Assembly: GCA_900553465.1 (NCBI GenBank) | Contig: USDT01000054.1 | Coordinates: 1-7,439 of the forward strand | Reading direction: 5' to 3' | DNA from: an uncultured Prevotella sp. | GTDB lineage: Bacteria > Bacteroidota > Bacteroidia > Bacteroidales > Bacteroidaceae | Length of the DNA stretch: 7,439 nt | Part shown: positions 6,154-7,439 of the stretch, piece after piece | How the letters are laid out: each line of letters starts with the position of its first letter | Numbering within the stretch: the stretch's first letter is position 1 | Notes under the pieces: model-generated | Told to the model about the DNA's origin: nothing | Database searches by the model: none | What the model saw: only the letters and a program-made list of their open reading frames with translations | Made by a program: the position numbers and the translations under genes

Positions 6154-6300
6154 AGAATGTTGGTGTGTCGGTATGTGATATATGGTTGGTTGAAGGTTTG
6201 GGGCACAGGATTACATGTTGTATTGCGAAATGCAACGGTATTTTAGGGCAGGTGTCTGCAATGTGTTGGTGTTTATAAAATTGGATGTTGTGGAGATGGA
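6154..6300. other. Spacer without recognisable function
   Basis: This is the G/T-rich stretch between the ARG-box cluster and the terminator of the BAX inhibitor-1 family gene. It has no supported gene. A weak 8-bp inverted repeat with one mismatch (GTTGTATT/AATGCAAC) lies at about 6217-6236. Nothing else stands out. Confidence 0.5.
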
Positions 6301-6357
6301 TAAAATAAAAACAGGCAACATCCTTTGTTGTTTGTCTTTTAGGATGCTGCCTGTTTT
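6301..6357 (-). terminator. Intrinsic terminator of the BAX inhibitor-1 family gene
   Basis: A 17-bp inverted repeat pairs 6308-6324 with 6341-6357 around a 16-base loop. The single non-Watson-Crick position (6318 with 6347) is A-C on the plus strand but U-G wobble in minus-strand RNA, so the hairpin is fully paired only in the minus direction. The stem ends in TTTT and is followed by TATTTTA (6301-6307). It lies about 20 bases after the stop of the membrane protein gene. A-tracts at one end and T-tracts at the other mean it may also work in reverse. Confidence 0.9.
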
Positions 6358-6378
6358 ATATATATTAATTATTGTATG

Positions 6379-7092
6379 TTATTCTCTTCTTCCGAAAATG
6401 CGTAACAGGTATAGGAAGAGATTGAGAAAATCAAGATAGAGTGTGAGTGAACCCAGAAGTGCGAGCTTTTGGCTGTTTTCTGTGACATCATCACATGTCA
6501 TGAGCATCTGTTTGATTTTCTGAGAGTCGTAAGCTGTTAGACCTACAAATATAAGAACACCAACATAGCTGATAATCAGACTCATTGTTCCGCTCTTCAT
6601 GAATATGTTTACAATGGTTGCGATTATGAGTCCGATGAGAGCCATGAACAGAAGTTTGCCGAACGAGGTGAGGTCTGTCTTGGTGAAGTATCCTACTGCG
6701 GCCATTATGGCAAATGTGCCGGCAGTGATAAAGAATACCTGAGCGATGGATGACATCGTGTAAACAAGAAATATGGACGACAGCATCAGGCCGTTCAGCA
6801 CGGAGTAGAGAGTGAACAGCAGTGTGGCTGTTGTGAGTGACAGACGGTTGATGGCTGAGCTGATGATCATTACAAGTGCGAACGTACCTATTATAATTCC
6901 CCACATAAGGCCGCTATTCGTAACTATCGCCATTATGAGGTTGGGCGAACTTGCCACTCCGTATGCTGTTATGCCTGTAATAGCTAGGGCAAGAGTCATC
7001 CATATATATACTTTGCGCATGAGTGCGGGAAAGGCCAGTGATAATGACAGTTCCCGATCTTGTGATGAATAATAGATTCTTTCTTTTTCCAT
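6379..7092 (-). CDS. BAX inhibitor-1 (Bax1-I / YbhL-YccA) family membrane protein
   Basis: A 237-residue polytopic inner-membrane protein with about seven hydrophobic helices (roughly 27-47, 56-81, 86-111, 114-135, 145-164, 168-187, 212-231) after a short polar N-terminus. The C-terminal part carries family signatures GLTAYDSQKIKQM (184-196) and LYLDFLNLFLYLLRIFG (218-234). The two buried aspartates, Asp189 and Asp221, correspond to the pair proposed to gate proton-sensitive calcium leak in the Bacillus homologue YetJ. Bacterial members include YccA, which modulates the FtsH protease, and YbhL. Physiological role in Bacteroidales is not established. It has its own promoter and terminator, so it is a single-gene unit separate from the arginine operon. 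The start MEKERIYYS is the first in-frame ATG and sits in an A-rich leader. Confidence 0.93.
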   Translation of the reverse strand: MEKERIYYSSQDRELSLSLAFPALMRKVYIWMTLALAITGITAYGVASSPNLIMAIVTNSGLMWGIIIGTFALVMIISSAINRLSLTTATLLFTLYSVLNGLMLSSIFLVYTMSSIAQVFFITAGTFAIMAAVGYFTKTDLTSFGKLLFMALIGLIIATIVNIFMKSGTMSLIISYVGVLIFVGLTAYDSQKIKQMLMTCDDVTENSQKLALLGSLTLYLDFLNLFLYLLRIFGRRE

Positions 7093-7154
7093 TTCTTTTT
7101 AAATTTTGTTTTTATTGATTCTTTTGTTTATTATATATATGTGGTTATGTTGTG

Positions 7155-7186
7155 CAAATATATGCGTTTTTATTATCAGAAACAAA
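7155..7186 (-). promoter_or_regulatory. Promoter of the BAX inhibitor-1 family gene
   Basis: On the minus strand TTTG (7183-7186), a 20-base spacer and TATATTTG (7155-7162) match the Bacteroidetes TTTG / TAnnTTTG consensus exactly. The predicted start, near 7148-7151, leaves a leader of about 57 bases before the ATG at 7092. Nothing operator-like was recognised around it. Confidence 0.8.
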
Positions 7187-7403
7187 TTACATGCCATACT
7201 TTTTTGTTTTATTAATCAGCATTTGTTTTTGGAGTGCATGTTTTTTACTGATTTTTGTGTTTTCTGTGTTATGGATGATGTAGAATTTTTTCTTTCTTGT
7301 TCTCGCGCGCGAATATTATATAATGTATAAAGTCATATTTTAGTGCTTCAATTGTAAACAACTGTTAAAATCATCATAAAAACAAAACTTTTTTCTCAAA
7401 ACA
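7187..7403. other. A/T-rich divergent intergenic region
   Basis: This lies between two divergent promoters. I see no gene that can be supported: the one long plus-strand frame (7106-7330) is a Phe/Leu/Ile/Cys-rich reading of A/T-rich DNA that spans the minus-strand promoter. A perfect 10-base palindrome of alternating C and G, TCGCGCGCGA, stands out at 7303-7312 and is followed by the A/T tract ATATTATATAAT. It may be part of the upstream control region of the rightward gene. Confidence 0.5.
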
Positions 7404-7435
7404 TTTGGAATAAGTGAAAAAAGTGTATACCTTTG
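7404..7435 (+). promoter_or_regulatory. Rightward promoter at the window edge
   Basis: TTTG (7404-7407), a 20-base spacer and TACCTTTG (7428-7435) match the Bacteroidetes consensus on the plus strand. The transcription start would fall at or just past the window end, so the gene it serves is not visible. A/T-rich DNA lies directly upstream. Confidence 0.8.
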
Positions 7436-7439
7436 CATC

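Noticed and set aside
6211..6321. Minus-strand 36-codon frame upstream of argR
   Set aside because: Its ATG lies inside the terminator stem of the preceding gene, so it would have no transcript of its own; there is no promoter between.
6215..6439. Plus-strand 74-codon frame
   Set aside because: It runs through the terminator hairpin and antisense to the 3' end of the BAX inhibitor-1 family gene; composition is not protein-like and no promoter was seen.
7106..7330. Plus-strand 74-codon frame in the right intergenic region
   Set aside because: It is Phe/Leu/Ile/Cys-rich from A/T-rich DNA, overlaps the minus-strand promoter, and starts well before the only credible rightward promoter.

Overview
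The window looks like chromosomal DNA from a Bacteroidales bacterium. The evidence is the gene content and order, A/T-rich spacers with few Shine-Dalgarno sites, and three promoters of the Bacteroidetes form (TTTG, 20 bases, TAnnTTTG). I cannot name the genus from sequence alone; Muribaculaceae-, Prevotella- or Bacteroides-like relatives all fit. All eight recognisable genes, plus one microprotein gene proposed here, lie on the minus strand, so the window reads from right to left.

Right part (6300-7439): a BAX inhibitor-1 family membrane protein gene with its own promoter (7155-7186) and a strong intrinsic terminator (6301-6357). At the far right, a plus-strand promoter (7404-7435) points out of the window towards an unseen divergent gene.

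Centre and left (325-6086): an arginine/proline biosynthesis operon in the order argR, GNAT acyltransferase (candidate N-acylglutamate synthase), argG, PspC-domain membrane protein, argC, a 32-residue single-span microprotein, argD, proC. It ends at a 12-bp-stem terminator (318-365). Spacings from argG onward are very tight (12, -4, 12, 1, -4 bases), which indicates one transcript and translational coupling. The promoter in front of argR is overlapped by a cluster of ARG-box-like sites whose TGCAT/TGTAT half-sites recur every 20-22 bases, so arginine-loaded ArgR most likely represses its own operon.

The genes cover the first acylation of glutamate (GNAT), reduction of the acyl-glutamyl phosphate (ArgC), transamination to acyl-ornithine (ArgD), the argininosuccinate step (ArgG), and the last step to proline (ProC). 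The kinase ArgB, the transcarbamylase, the deacylase, carbamoyl-phosphate synthetase and ArgH are not in the window. In Bacteroides the acyl group is known to be succinyl rather than acetyl, so substrate names here are given as N-acyl.

The least expected content is the two small membrane proteins embedded in a metabolic operon: a 66-residue PspC-domain protein whose stop overlaps the argC start, and a 32-residue microprotein that fills the argC-argD gap. A four-cysteine cluster in the C-terminal part of the GNAT enzyme is also notable.
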